64,000 nt of DNA from the NCBI RefSeq assembly GCF_003425985.1, contig NZ_CP022985.1:533501-597500 (forward strand), given 5' to 3'. The stretch is from Mariniflexile sp. TRM1-10 (lineage in GTDB: Bacteria; Bacteroidota; Bacteroidia; Flavobacteriales; Flavobacteriaceae). Positions within the stretch are counted from its first letter, which is position 1, and every line of letters begins with the position of its first letter. Made by a program: the position numbers and the translations under genes. Under the pieces are notes generated by a model. It did not search any database. It saw only the letters and a program-made list of their open reading frames with translations, and was not told where the DNA came from. Shown in pieces: positions 43,312 to 51,989 of this stretch.

Positions 43312-44424
43312 TTATTTAGCTTTTCTAATGCCTTTCCATCTTTTTAAACGGCTCCTTGCTCTACTTTGAAGATGCTTATCTACAGGTTCGCCTATAAGAA
43401 ATCCATAAGCTTCATACCCTGGTGTGTTATCAAACAATATTTTTAAAGTTGCCGTAATGGGTAATGCTAAAATCATACCCGTTATTCCCCAAAGCATTGA
43501 AAACAGCACCAACGATGTAATAACAACAAAAGCATTAACGCTTACTTTAGAGCCCGTTATTTTAGGTGTTATAAAATTACCTTCTAAAAATTGAATAAAT
43601 CCAAAAATAGCAATAACACCAAATGCATACCACGCTGAATCTTTAGTTGCCAGAGCTATTATGGCCGGTAATAACGACCCAATGATAACACCTATATAAG
43701 GAATTAACAATAAAAACGCTGCCAAAAAACCAAAGAAAAACGGATTACTTATACCCAAAAGCAATAGTCCCAAACTATTTAAACAACCAACAATAATAAT
43801 AACCTTAATTAAACCTAGCAAATAATTTTGTTGGATTTCGTATACCTTTTTTAATATACTATTTATGAATGATTTTGATTTTGATCTGAACGCTTTATAA
43901 ATAAATGTTCTGAAAAAGGATCGGTAATACAAAAAGAAAAATATATAAATAGGTATTAAAACCATATCGCCTAAAAGGCTACTGGATTCAGATAAAACAA
44001 TACCTATTTTATCTAAATTAGCTTTAATAATGTTTTCGGCTTTATACTCCTGTTCTGAAAAAAGTCTATTGTTTCCTATATTAAATGTACGCTCTAAATT
44101 GTTTACAGATCTATGAAATAGTTCCCCTAATTTTTGCGAGTAAATCTCGCTATTATCCATAAAATAGCTTAACCGCGTACTAATTAAAAAAAAGATTAAT
44201 GCCGTTAAAAAAAACAAGGTTGTTAAAGATGCAAGTGTTGCAAACAACCTGTTACAGCGCCATTTTTTTTCAAGAAACCTTTGAATAGGAAATATCATAA
44301 CGCTAAAAATAATAGCGAATAATATAGGTACTATAAAAGGCTTTAATATATATAAAACAAAAACCACAGCTATAAACGACAGTAGGCTTAAAGCACTGTG
44401 ATTGATGTGTTTTTTTGCATCCAT
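43312..44424 (-). CDS. AI-2E family transporter (PerM/TqsA-like permease)
   Basis: A 370-residue inner-membrane protein with about eight helices: a clustered N-terminal pair (10-45), an extended middle, then helices around 150-175, 205-290 and 300-330. Family markers include FIVPILFAIIFSVMIFPIQR, LLIPYIGVIIGSLLPAI and EGNFITPKITGSKVSVNAF. The family includes autoinducer-2 exporters and Na+/H+ antiporters, so the substrate here is open. Flanked by small stress-protein genes on the same strand. Confidence 0.9.
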   Translation of the reverse strand: MDAKKHINHSALSLLSFIAVVFVLYILKPFIVPILFAIIFSVMIFPIQRFLEKKWRCNRLFATLASLTTLFFLTALIFFLISTRLSYFMDNSEIYSQKLGELFHRSVNNLERTFNIGNNRLFSEQEYKAENIIKANLDKIGIVLSESSSLLGDMVLIPIYIFFFLYYRSFFRTFIYKAFRSKSKSFINSILKKVYEIQQNYLLGLIKVIIIVGCLNSLGLLLLGISNPFFFGFLAAFLLLIPYIGVIIGSLLPAIIALATKDSAWYAFGVIAIFGFIQFLEGNFITPKITGSKVSVNAFVVITSLVLFSMLWGITGMILALPITATLKILFDNTPGYEAYGFLIGEPVDKHLQSRARSRLKRWKGIRKAK

Positions 44425-44523
44425 ATTATATAATAAAAAACTGCCCAGAAGTTACAAAAAATGGTCTCACTAACCAACCAAAACGACCATAATTGTAATA
44501 ATTCCAGACAGTATATTTATTTT

Positions 44524-44709
44524 CTACAAATCGGATAGAATTCTATGCATTTCTTCTTTGGTCTTCCCAAGTTTTTCTTGTAACCTACCAACTAACTCGT
44601 CTTGTTTCCCTTCTGCTAAAAGCAAATCATCATCTGTTAATGTGGCATATTCTTGCTTTAATTTTCCTTTTAGCTCTTTCCAGTTTCCTTTAATTTCTGT
44701 TGTGTTCAT
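44524..44709 (-). CDS. CsbD-like stress protein
   Basis: A 61-residue hydrophilic protein with the CsbD signature: [20 protein letters not shown] near the start and [12 protein letters not shown] at the end. CsbD-type proteins are general-stress-induced in Bacillus and other bacteria. It is in tandem with the membrane protein at 44749. Confidence 0.9.
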   Translation of the reverse strand: MNTTEIKGNWKELKGKLKQEYATLTDDDLLLAEGKQDELVGRLQEKLGKTKEEMHRILSDL

Positions 44710-44748
44710 AATTTTATTTTTTTTGGGTTAACAATCATTTTTTACTTT

Positions 44749-44955
44749 TTAAGCTTTTTTGCCTCCTAAAAAACCAATAAAAAGAGCCACAAGTCCTAAG
44801 CCAATAGTTATATATGCATTGGTATTATCTTGTTGTTTAACAATATCTAAATCCCCAATACTTATTTGGGTTTCTGGAATTATCATGGTATAAATACCAT
44901 AAGCTAACAATCCCACACCTACTATTATTAAAATTGTTTTTACACTTTTATTCAT
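44749..44955 (-). CDS. Small two-helix membrane protein (DUF3185-like)
   Basis: 68 residues: helix 1 at 7-25 (TILIIVGVGLLAYGIYTMI), a polar stretch with IGDLDIVKQQDNTN, helix 2 at 46-64, ending GGKKA. The YGIYTM...GL layout resembles DUF3185 proteins; assignment tentative. Probably co-transcribed with the CsbD-like gene. Confidence 0.75.
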   Translation of the reverse strand: MNKSVKTILIIVGVGLLAYGIYTMIIPETQISIGDLDIVKQQDNTNAYITIGLGLVALFIGFLGGKKA

Positions 44956-45124
44956 GGCTTAGTAATTTGATAAGTTATTTTGATAAGTTATAAAGAAGCT
45001 TTAATCGTTTGATACAAAGATACTATGGCAGTAAGTGTTTGCTGTTACACAATTTTTACAGAATATTATAGAATTCAATAAATATTTTAGGAATAAAAAA
45101 ATGTGGTGAAGTGACTTTAATATA

Positions 45125-45391
45125 TTAATGCATAAAATACATGGCTATAAAAGTTATAATAAACATAATTGACACAAATAATAGGATTTGCTTGATTCTA
45201 TTACGCTGATTTTCTAACTGAAGCCTTTTTTTAATTTCTTTGAGCTGTTCTGGGGTTGCTTCTGAACTTTTAAATTCAAGTTTACCACTTTCTTTTCCAG
45301 ACAAAGTCCCCTTTAATTTACTTCTTTTATCCAGTAAATTTCTATTACTCTTCAAAGACGCAATCATAGATTGTACAACACCAAAACTCAT
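45125..45391 (-). CDS. Small C-tail-anchored protein, paralogue A
   Basis: 88 residues. A basic N-terminal part with SLKSNRNLLDKRSKLKG, a helix ATPEQLKEIKKRLQLENQRN, and one C-terminal membrane helix (about 66-85). It is clearly homologous to the neighbour at 45397 over its whole length, so the pair arose by tandem duplication. No family name known to me. Confidence 0.75.
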   Translation of the reverse strand: MSFGVVQSMIASLKSNRNLLDKRSKLKGTLSGKESGKLEFKSSEATPEQLKEIKKRLQLENQRNRIKQILLFVSIMFIITFIAMYFMH

Positions 45392-45396
45392 AATTT

Positions 45397-45663
45397 CTAA
45401 TGATTAAGATATATAGCAAATGAAACTAAAATTATTAAGAATACTCCTAAAACAATAAGCTGTCGAATCCTGTTTTGTTTATTTTTAATTTGAATTCGCT
45501 CTCTAATTCCCTCTAATTGTTCTGCTGTAACTTTAGGAAATTCCTTTAATTCAATAGCAGCATAACTCCCTTCTAACGCTTTCGTTTCTTTGCGTTTTGC
45601 TAAAAGACTTCGGTTGTTTTTCAGCGAGTTATTAGCAGCCATCATGGCACCTTCTCCACCCAT
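45397..45663 (-). CDS. Small C-tail-anchored protein, paralogue B
   Basis: 88 residues, same layout as its neighbour: SLKNNRSLLAKRKETKALEG, VTAEQLEGIRERIQIKNKQN, then a single C-terminal helix (about 66-85). The start may be at the first ATG or at the Met-Met six residues in. Five bp separate its stop from the paralogue's ATG, so the two are co-translated and may form a heteromer. Confidence 0.75.
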   Translation of the reverse strand: MGGEGAMMAANNSLKNNRSLLAKRKETKALEGSYAAIELKEFPKVTAEQLEGIRERIQIKNKQNRIRQLIVLGVFLIILVSFAIYLNH

Positions 45664-45799
45664 AATTTCTAAGTTTTAATGGTTTAGATTATTTGAGATT
45701 TGCTCAAAGATTATCAGTTAACAATCGTAAAAAGCTGCTTTAAGTTATAAGTATGGCATTTTATTAAAATGTTACAAAAGTTATTTGTTTTTTTTGCGT

Positions 45800-45900
45800 T
45801 AGTGATAGTAGTGAATAGCTTTTGGCGAGGCGCGCATCGAGCCAAAACTAGTAACGAATAGTGCGACCGCTTGCCCTGAGCGCAGACGAAGGGTGTGGTA
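45800..45900. repeat. GC-rich hairpin-bearing repeat-like block
   Basis: In an otherwise AT-rich gap, a ~100-bp GC-rich block contains the stem ttttggc (45819-45825) / gccaaaa (45840-45846) and the near-repeats agtgaatag and taacgaatag on either side. The sequence gaccgcttgccctgagcgcagacg follows. It looks like an interspersed repeat; only one copy is in the window. The 309-bp gap has no other feature. Confidence 0.5.
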
Positions 45901-45972
45901 ACGTCCAATTATTACAAAGATCAAAAACAATGGGATTCCCACCTATATAGAAATGACAAATGAATTATCAAA

Positions 45973-47466
45973 CTATCTATTTCGCCAGAAGAAAGGTGTG
46001 AATAAAATAAGTACCGTAAAGAGTTCCAAACGCCCAATAAGCATTAAAAAAGATGACCACCATTTTGCCAATGCAGGTAATGCCGAATAATTATTAACCG
46101 GTCCGAAATCACCAAGTGCCGGACCAATATTACCCAAACTGGAAGCGGACAAACCTATTGCCGATATAAAATCTATGTTGAACATAGAAAACACCAAAGC
46201 ACCAATAATAAACGACAACATATACAAGATAAAAAATGCCAATACGTTAAACACAATAAACCTATTTATGGCTTTATTGTTATAACGAACAGGCACAATA
46301 GCACTAGGGTGAAGTGTGCGTTTAAACTCTAAAAAACCATTTTTTATAAGTATTAAATGGCGTACAACTTTTACACCACCTGCCGTACTTCCTGCTGAGC
46401 CTCCTAAAAACATAAGTCCGAAAAAGAAAACCAATAAAAATGGTGTCCACAAGGTATAATCGGCAGAGATAAACCCTGTTGTAGTAATAACAGTTAACAC
46501 CTGAAACAAGGCGTGCCTAAAAACACTTTCACCTTTGCCCCAAACCATAGGGTGGTTTATGGACGATTTTGAGACATCTGCCTGAAAGTAAATTACAAAG
46601 GCTGCTATTATGGTAAAAACAGCTATAAATTTAAAGTACAGCTTAAATTCTTCATCATGAATTATTTTTTGAACTTTTCCTTTAAACGCAAAATAACTTA
46701 ACACAAAGTTTGAGCCTGCCAAAAACATAAACAATATAATGATGTATTGAATAACTGGCTGATGGTTCCAATAAGCGACACTGGCATTTTTTGTTGAAAA
46801 CCCGCCTGTAGATAGGGTTGCCATAGAATGATTGATGGCATCAAAAAAAGACATACCTGCCAACTTCAGCAACAGTGTTTCGGCTGCTGTGTAACCAAAA
46901 TAAATAAGCCATAAACGTTTGGCGGTATCGGTTATTCTTGGGTGTAATTTATCGCCACTGGGACCTGGTGCTTCGGCTGCAAAAAGCTGCATCCCTCCTA
47001 TGCCTAATAATGGCAAAATAGCTACGGCAAGTACAATAATACCCATGCCCCCTATCCAATGTGTGGTGCTGCGCCAAAACAATATGCCTTTAGGTATTAT
47101 TTCAATATCGTTTAAAATGGATGCTCCCGTAGTCGTATAACCAGACATGGTTTCAAAAAAGGCATTCGTAAAATTTGAAATACTTCCCGTTAATACATAC
47201 GGTAACGTACCGGACAAAGACATGATAATCCAACCAAAGGCCACGACAATGTAGCCTTCGCGCTTGTTCATTTCTTTTCTATGCTTGGCAGTAATAAGCA
47301 TGGTTACAATACCAACGATTATGGTAAACAGGCCGGCAAAAAATATTTGTAACGTTACACCATCACTATAAAAATAACTGACTAGTGACGATAACAGCAT
47401 GAAACCACCATTAAACAATAGCAGTAAGCCTAGAAAGTGAAAAATGATTTTATAGTTGAGTTTCAA
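45973..47466 (-). CDS. trkH: TrkH/KtrB-family potassium transporter, membrane subunit
   Basis: A 497-residue K+ translocator with four M1-P-M2 repeats and extra N-terminal helices. Selectivity-filter regions with conserved Gly: TTTGAS in repeat 1, STGGFS in repeat 2, TTTGFI in repeat 3 and SLGNIGP in repeat 4. The start is a TTG at 47466; no upstream ATG in frame. It works with the TrkA regulator encoded 23 bp upstream. Confidence 0.94.
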   Translation of the reverse strand: MKLNYKIIFHFLGLLLLFNGGFMLLSSLVSYFYSDGVTLQIFFAGLFTIIVGIVTMLITAKHRKEMNKREGYIVVAFGWIIMSLSGTLPYVLTGSISNFTNAFFETMSGYTTTGASILNDIEIIPKGILFWRSTTHWIGGMGIIVLAVAILPLLGIGGMQLFAAEAPGPSGDKLHPRITDTAKRLWLIYFGYTAAETLLLKLAGMSFFDAINHSMATLSTGGFSTKNASVAYWNHQPVIQYIIILFMFLAGSNFVLSYFAFKGKVQKIIHDEEFKLYFKFIAVFTIIAAFVIYFQADVSKSSINHPMVWGKGESVFRHALFQVLTVITTTGFISADYTLWTPFLLVFFFGLMFLGGSAGSTAGGVKVVRHLILIKNGFLEFKRTLHPSAIVPVRYNNKAINRFIVFNVLAFFILYMLSFIIGALVFSMFNIDFISAIGLSASSLGNIGPALGDFGPVNNYSALPALAKWWSSFLMLIGRLELFTVLILFTPFFWRNR

Positions 47467-47489
47467 TATCTAATTAGGTTTATTTCGTT

Positions 47490-48839
47490 TTAAAGGAATA
47501 ACTTCTCAACCCTTTTTATAGATTGGAGCAAACAACATACTACCACCTTATCTCCTTCTTGAATTTTAAAATTACCAAGCGCAATCATACCAACATCGTT
47601 TCTAATAACACCTCCAATAATGGCAGACCTAGGAAAGTCTATTGACTTGATGGTTTTATTGCAAACTGCCGAGGTGCCTTTTACTTCAAATTCCAACAAC
47701 TCTGCATTTAAATTGTTAAGTTTTGTCATGGCAAGAACTTCACCTCGACGTATATACCTGAAAATATTATTCGCTGCTAATAATTTTTTATTTACCAAGG
47801 TGTCAATTCCTATGGAGTGTGACAGTTCAAAATAGTCCATATTTTCAACCAAAGCTATGGTTTTTTTAACACCTTTGGATTTAGCAACCAAACAAGACAT
47901 GATATTAGTCTCAGAATTTGCGCCTACAGCAACAAAAGCATCCATATCACTAATATTTTCTTCATCTAGCAAGTCTGCATTGCGTCCGTCGCTATTAATA
48001 ACTAACACCTTGGTTAGCACTTCTGCAATTTCGAAGGCTCTATCTCTATCGCCTTCTAAAAGTTTTATATTAAACCCCTTTTCACTTAAATCCCTAGCGG
48101 TTTTAAATCCTATTTGGCTTCCACCCAAAATCATAATGTTTTTTATGACTCGATTTACTTTTCCGGTAAGTCTGCAAAGCTCATCGGCACCACCTTCCGA
48201 TGTTATAAACACCACGTTATCACCGCGTTTAAACTTAGTATCACCTCGAGGAATGATGGTATATTGCGTACCAAAACGTTGAATGGCAATAGGTACAAAG
48301 TGTATTTCCGGAAAAATTCCAGCAGCTTCTTTTACCGTTTTTCCAACAAATGACGCCGACCTAGACAATGTTAAACCTGCCATGGTAAGTGCCCCATTTT
48401 CAAACTCATAATTTTCGTTAAATGAAGATTGTTTTAACGATAACTCAATTTCTGAAGCCGCTAAAGCCTCGGGAGAAATTAACTCATCAATACCAAACTT
48501 TGTAAATCCTACTTCATCTTTATAGTGTATAAATTCAGTATTGGAAATTCTAGCAATGGTTTTCTTAGCACCTAATTGTTTTGCCAATACACATACTGTG
48601 ATGTTAGTTGTTTCGCTAGATGTTACTGCTATAAATAAATCGCAGGTATTAACACGTGCTTCTTTTAAAATAGAAATAGACGTGGCATCGCCTCTAACAA
48701 CCCTTATATCTAAATGGGTATCGGCGTAAGCTAAACTTACCTTATTTGGGTCTATTAAAGTAATTTCTTGGGATTCGTAAGACAATAATTTAGCCAAATG
48801 AAATCCAACTTCACCTGCTCCAGCAATAATTACTTTCAT
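47490..48839 (-). CDS. trkA: Trk potassium uptake regulator TrkA
   Basis: Cytosolic regulator, 449 residues, two tandem RCK halves. Each half has an NAD(H)-binding Rossmann region (MKVIIAGAGEVGFHLAKLL at 1-19; IMILGGSQIGFKTARDL at ~230-246) followed by a TrkA_C domain. It gates TrkH in response to nucleotides in related bacteria. Encoded immediately upstream of trkH, forming a two-gene operon. Confidence 0.95.
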   Translation of the reverse strand: MKVIIAGAGEVGFHLAKLLSYESQEITLIDPNKVSLAYADTHLDIRVVRGDATSISILKEARVNTCDLFIAVTSSETTNITVCVLAKQLGAKKTIARISNTEFIHYKDEVGFTKFGIDELISPEALAASEIELSLKQSSFNENYEFENGALTMAGLTLSRSASFVGKTVKEAAGIFPEIHFVPIAIQRFGTQYTIIPRGDTKFKRGDNVVFITSEGGADELCRLTGKVNRVIKNIMILGGSQIGFKTARDLSEKGFNIKLLEGDRDRAFEIAEVLTKVLVINSDGRNADLLDEENISDMDAFVAVGANSETNIMSCLVAKSKGVKKTIALVENMDYFELSHSIGIDTLVNKKLLAANNIFRYIRRGEVLAMTKLNNLNAELLEFEVKGTSAVCNKTIKSIDFPRSAIIGGVIRNDVGMIALGNFKIQEGDKVVVCCLLQSIKRVEKLFL

Positions 48840-49103
48840 CTGTCTTTCTTATTTGTTTTTAATTATTAGATGGCACTCCATAATTATGCTCCTGTGTGTT
48901 AAGGTATTTTTAGCATAGATGGTTCATCTATTAATATTCCATTTTTAACTAGCTTATAAAGGTACTGCAATATACTATAATTTACAATTTGCATATTAAA
49001 ATAGGTTTATATAACCAATAAATCGTGTAAGCTGTATCAGTTAAATGATTCAAAAAGGCTAAAATTATTATTACTTTAAAGTATTTAGACTTTAATTGAT
49101 ATT
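48840..49103. other. Gene-free divergent region between trkA and ubiE
   Basis: 264 bp, AT-rich. It must hold the trkA promoter; none is convincing to me. It is followed by copy 1 of the 180-bp inverted-repeat element. Confidence 0.4.
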
Positions 49104-49283
49104 GAACTCATCTTTACTTTTTCTATTTCCTAAAACCTGCCTGCCGGCAGGCAGGAATGGCTAAAATTTATACATATTTAGTTACTTTTTTTATGCATAG
49201 CGATGCTATGGCTTGCAAAAAGTGCCTCATCTGTACAAATTTTATCTCATTTTCGGTTAAAAACAAAAAGTAAAGATGAGTTC
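49104..49283. repeat. 180-bp inverted-repeat element, copy 1
   Basis: Begins gaactcatctttacttttt (49104-49122) and ends with its perfect 19-bp reverse complement (49265-49283). Inside is the 20-bp palindrome cctgcctgccggcaggcagg (49136-49155) and a conserved stretch caaattttatctcattttcgg. Two more copies at 56993 and 61370 share order and length. It contains no open frame of its own. It resembles a MITE or a structured non-coding element. Confidence 0.9.
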
Positions 49284-49307
49284 ATTTTAAAGTAGAAATA
49301 AATTATG

Positions 49308-49315
49308 TAGGTTTG
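49308..49315 (+). promoter_or_regulatory. Putative -7 element of ubiE (TAGGTTTG)
   Basis: TAnnTTTG match 17 bp before the TTG start, implying a very short leader. The -33 region would fall at the end of the inverted-repeat element. Confidence 0.5.
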
Positions 49316-49331
49316 CCAAAAAAACAGAGCA

Positions 49332-50057
49332 TTGTCGAAAATTAAGCCTTACAAGAACAGCGATTTAGGAAAAAAAGAACAGGTAACTAAAATGTTTGAT
49401 AACATTTCCGGAGATTACGATGGGTTAAACCGCGTTATTTCTTTTGGAATTGATATCACATGGCGAAAAAAAGTAGTTAAACTGGTTAAAGAAAATAACC
49501 CAGACACTATCTTAGATATTGCTACCGGAACGGGCGATTTGGCTATTAATCTAGCCGAAACAAATGCTACCAAAATTGTTGGTCTAGACATTAGTAGTGG
49601 CATGCTTGAAATAGGCAAAGAAAAAATTAAAAAGAAAGCCTTAGAATCTAAAATCGATATGGTTTTGGGCGATAGCGAAAACATGCCTTTTGAAGATAAT
49701 TCGTTTGATGCCATTACCGTTGCCTTTGGTGTTCGTAATTTTGAAACACTTGAAAATGGACTAAAAGAAATTTACAGGGTACTAAAACCCAACGGGACTT
49801 TTGTTATTCTAGAAACCTCAATGCCTACTAAATTTCCTTACTTGCAAGGTTATAAATTTTATACCAAAAATATTTTGCCTTTCATCGGGAAGTTATTTTC
49901 TAAAGACAGAAGTGCTTATAAATATTTATGCGAATCGGCATCTGTTTTTCCTTATGGTGAAGATTTAAACAATATTTTACGTAAAATTGGGTTTATTAAT
50001 GTTGAAGATTTTCCGCAAACTTTTGGGGTTGCGACTATTTACAAATCGTCAAAATAA
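49332..50057 (+). CDS. ubiE: Demethylmenaquinone methyltransferase
   Basis: SAM-dependent C-methyltransferase, last step of menaquinone synthesis, 241 residues. Motifs: [23 protein letters not shown] motif [30 protein letters not shown] and AFGVRNFE. Starts with TTG at 49332 ([20 protein letters not shown]), which matches family N-termini better than the ATG 19 codons later. Followed 90 bp on by porT, likely in one operon. Confidence 0.95.
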   Translation: MSKIKPYKNSDLGKKEQVTKMFDNISGDYDGLNRVISFGIDITWRKKVVKLVKENNPDTILDIATGTGDLAINLAETNATKIVGLDISSGMLEIGKEKIKKKALESKIDMVLGDSENMPFEDNSFDAITVAFGVRNFETLENGLKEIYRVLKPNGTFVILETSMPTKFPYLQGYKFYTKNILPFIGKLFSKDRSAYKYLCESASVFPYGEDLNNILRKIGFINVEDFPQTFGVATIYKSSK

Positions 50058-50147
50058 AACTATGAACGAGCATGTTAAAAATTTTATCATCCAAGGGAAT
50101 GATCACTAGTGAACAGCACGTGTCCGTTAAAAAAAACATATAAACAC

Positions 50148-50876
50148 ATGAAGTATTTTTTTGCATTAATTACATGTTTACTTACCATCCAAACTTCTAA
50201 TGCACAGCTGTTTAAAAAAGAAAAGGTAAGCTATGATGCAAACTCAGGAAGAGGCTCTACCGATAACAACTTATTACGTTGGGGATACTTTCTAGGCATT
50301 AATAATTACGACTTCAACTTTGATTACAATGAAGATTTACGGGATATTTATGTAAAACGAAGCCCAGGCTTTAGTGTTGGATTAATAGGGAATTTACGCA
50401 TTAACGAGTTTTTGGATTTGCGTTTAGAACCCGGTTTGCTAATTACAACCAGAGAACTGTATTACAGTCAAACGTATTTTCAAGGTACCGCCTTTACCTC
50501 ATCCGATTTAACACGAGAAGTAAAATCCACATACATACATGTGCCTTTATTATTAAAAGTCTCAACCAAACGCATAAATAACTTCAAACCTTTTATAGTG
50601 GGTGGTTTTTCAACAGCTTTAAACTTATCGAGTAATGAGGAAAACCCAAACGATAACGCCAATGGACAATTTAGAACGACCAAGAACAACGTGTTTTACG
50701 AACTAGGTTTTGGGATCGATTTTTACTTATACAACTTTAAATTCACACCATCTATTCGCGGACTTTTTGGAATTAATGATGAACTAGTACGCGATGAAAA
50801 TCCAGACAGCCCTTGGACAAGCAACATAAACGCCATGAAAACCAGAGGAGTGTTTATTAATTTTACGTTTCAATAA
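50148..50876 (+). CDS. porT: PorT/SprT-like type IX secretion outer-membrane protein
   Basis: A 242-residue outer-membrane beta-barrel. Start chosen at 50148 where a signal peptide begins (KYFFALITCLLTIQTSNAQ). Strand-rich body with DNNLLRWGYFLGINNYDFNF and RLEPGLLITTRELYY, ending in an aromatic residue (VFINFTFQ). PorT is required for type IX secretion in Porphyromonas and flavobacteria. Lying directly after ubiE supports the call, since I recall that arrangement in related genomes. A generic porin-family barrel is the alternative. Confidence 0.75.
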   Translation: MKYFFALITCLLTIQTSNAQLFKKEKVSYDANSGRGSTDNNLLRWGYFLGINNYDFNFDYNEDLRDIYVKRSPGFSVGLIGNLRINEFLDLRLEPGLLITTRELYYSQTYFQGTAFTSSDLTREVKSTYIHVPLLLKVSTKRINNFKPFIVGGFSTALNLSSNEENPNDNANGQFRTTKNNVFYELGFGIDFYLYNFKFTPSIRGLFGINDELVRDENPDSPWTSNINAMKTRGVFINFTFQ

Positions 50877-50950
50877 AGTTGGTTGATGGTTGTTGGTTGA
50901 TGGTTGATGGTTGTTGGGTTTTGGGTTGTAGGCATTGGGTGCTAGGTATA
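50877..50950. repeat. Low-complexity repeat (ttggttgatgg type)
   Basis: About 70 bp of imperfect gttggttgatggttg words immediately after the porT stop, drifting into gggttttgggttgtaggc. No gene. Confidence 0.75.
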
Positions 50951-51037
50951 TTTATATATTAGGGACACACAACACACTCCTTTCACGTCTCACCTTTCAC
51001 GAATTCACAGGTGTTAGAAAAAACCATTTTCACTTTT

Positions 51038-51781
51038 TCAATCATTCATTGCCAATTGCCAATTGCCTCTCCTAAACTCACTCAACAAAATAGCGGTTGC
51101 GGTGGCTACATTCAAACTTTCTGTTGCTTGCAAATCCCCAAATCTTGGGATGGCTATTTTATCAGTGATCATAGCTTCCACTTCTTTTGATATACCATTA
51201 GCTTCATTACCCATAACCAAAATACCATTTTCTGGCAGTCGTTTGGCATAAACATTTTCACCTTCCATAAAAGCACCAAATATGGGCAAGTTAGTCGATT
51301 TTAGAAAATCAGCCAAATCAATATAATTAATAGCCACTCTAGCAATAGAACCCATAGTTGCTTGAACCACTTTGGGATTGAAACAATCTACCGTTTCGTT
51401 ACTGCACACCAAATCTTTCACACCAAACCAATCACAAAGTCTTATAATGGTTCCTAAATTCCCTGGATCCCTAACTGCATCAAGCGCAACAATAAGTCCT
51501 TTCTTTTCTATAGGTTGTGGTTGTGGTATTTCAAAAATTGCCAGTGCCGTATTAGGTGTTGTTAAAAAGCTAATACGTTTTAAATCGGTTTCAGAAATTA
51601 AAACTTCATTTTTGGCATCAATATTGAATGGTTCTGTCGTATATAAAGCATGAAGCACCAAATGGGATTGTAATAGCTCTTTAATTGTTTTAACGCCTTC
51701 AACAACAAAAAAACCGTGTTGCTGTCTATATTTTTTTTGCTTTAAACTCGTTATTAATTTTATTTGACTTTTAGACAACAT
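51038..51781 (-). CDS. TrmH/SpoU-family RNA 2'-O-methyltransferase
   Basis: A 247-residue SPOUT-fold enzyme that methylates ribose 2'-OH in tRNA or rRNA. Conserved motif 1 (LDAVRDPGNLGTIIRLCDWF), motif 2 (ILVMGNEANGISKEV) and motif 3 (IPRFGDLQATESLNVATATA, knotted SAM site) are all present, as is an N-terminal substrate-binding domain (FVVEGVKTIKELL). Exact RNA target unknown. Divergent from tamL. Confidence 0.93.
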   Translation of the reverse strand: MLSKSQIKLITSLKQKKYRQQHGFFVVEGVKTIKELLQSHLVLHALYTTEPFNIDAKNEVLISETDLKRISFLTTPNTALAIFEIPQPQPIEKKGLIVALDAVRDPGNLGTIIRLCDWFGVKDLVCSNETVDCFNPKVVQATMGSIARVAINYIDLADFLKSTNLPIFGAFMEGENVYAKRLPENGILVMGNEANGISKEVEAMITDKIAIPRFGDLQATESLNVATATAILLSEFRRGNWQLAMND

Positions 51782-51989
51782 AATTATTGATTATGAAAAT
51801 GAGAATAAACACATGAAATAATGTATTTTTGAGTCCGTAAAGGTCTTTTTTTACCAAATAATTTGTTAATACCTTTAACCTGAATTAATTTTAATTTGAT
51901 TTGAAATGAGTTATAAAAAACTCCATAACACAATACGAATTTCAACATTACGAATTGCATCTGACCATTTTAAAAATAGAAATTAACAG

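Noticed and set aside
45714..45908. 64-codon minus-strand frame covering the GC-rich repeat
   Set aside because: Consists of repeat sequence, with no gene-like features.
47857..48282. 141-codon plus-strand frame opposite trkA
   Set aside because: Shadow of trkA, whose Rossmann motifs are clear.
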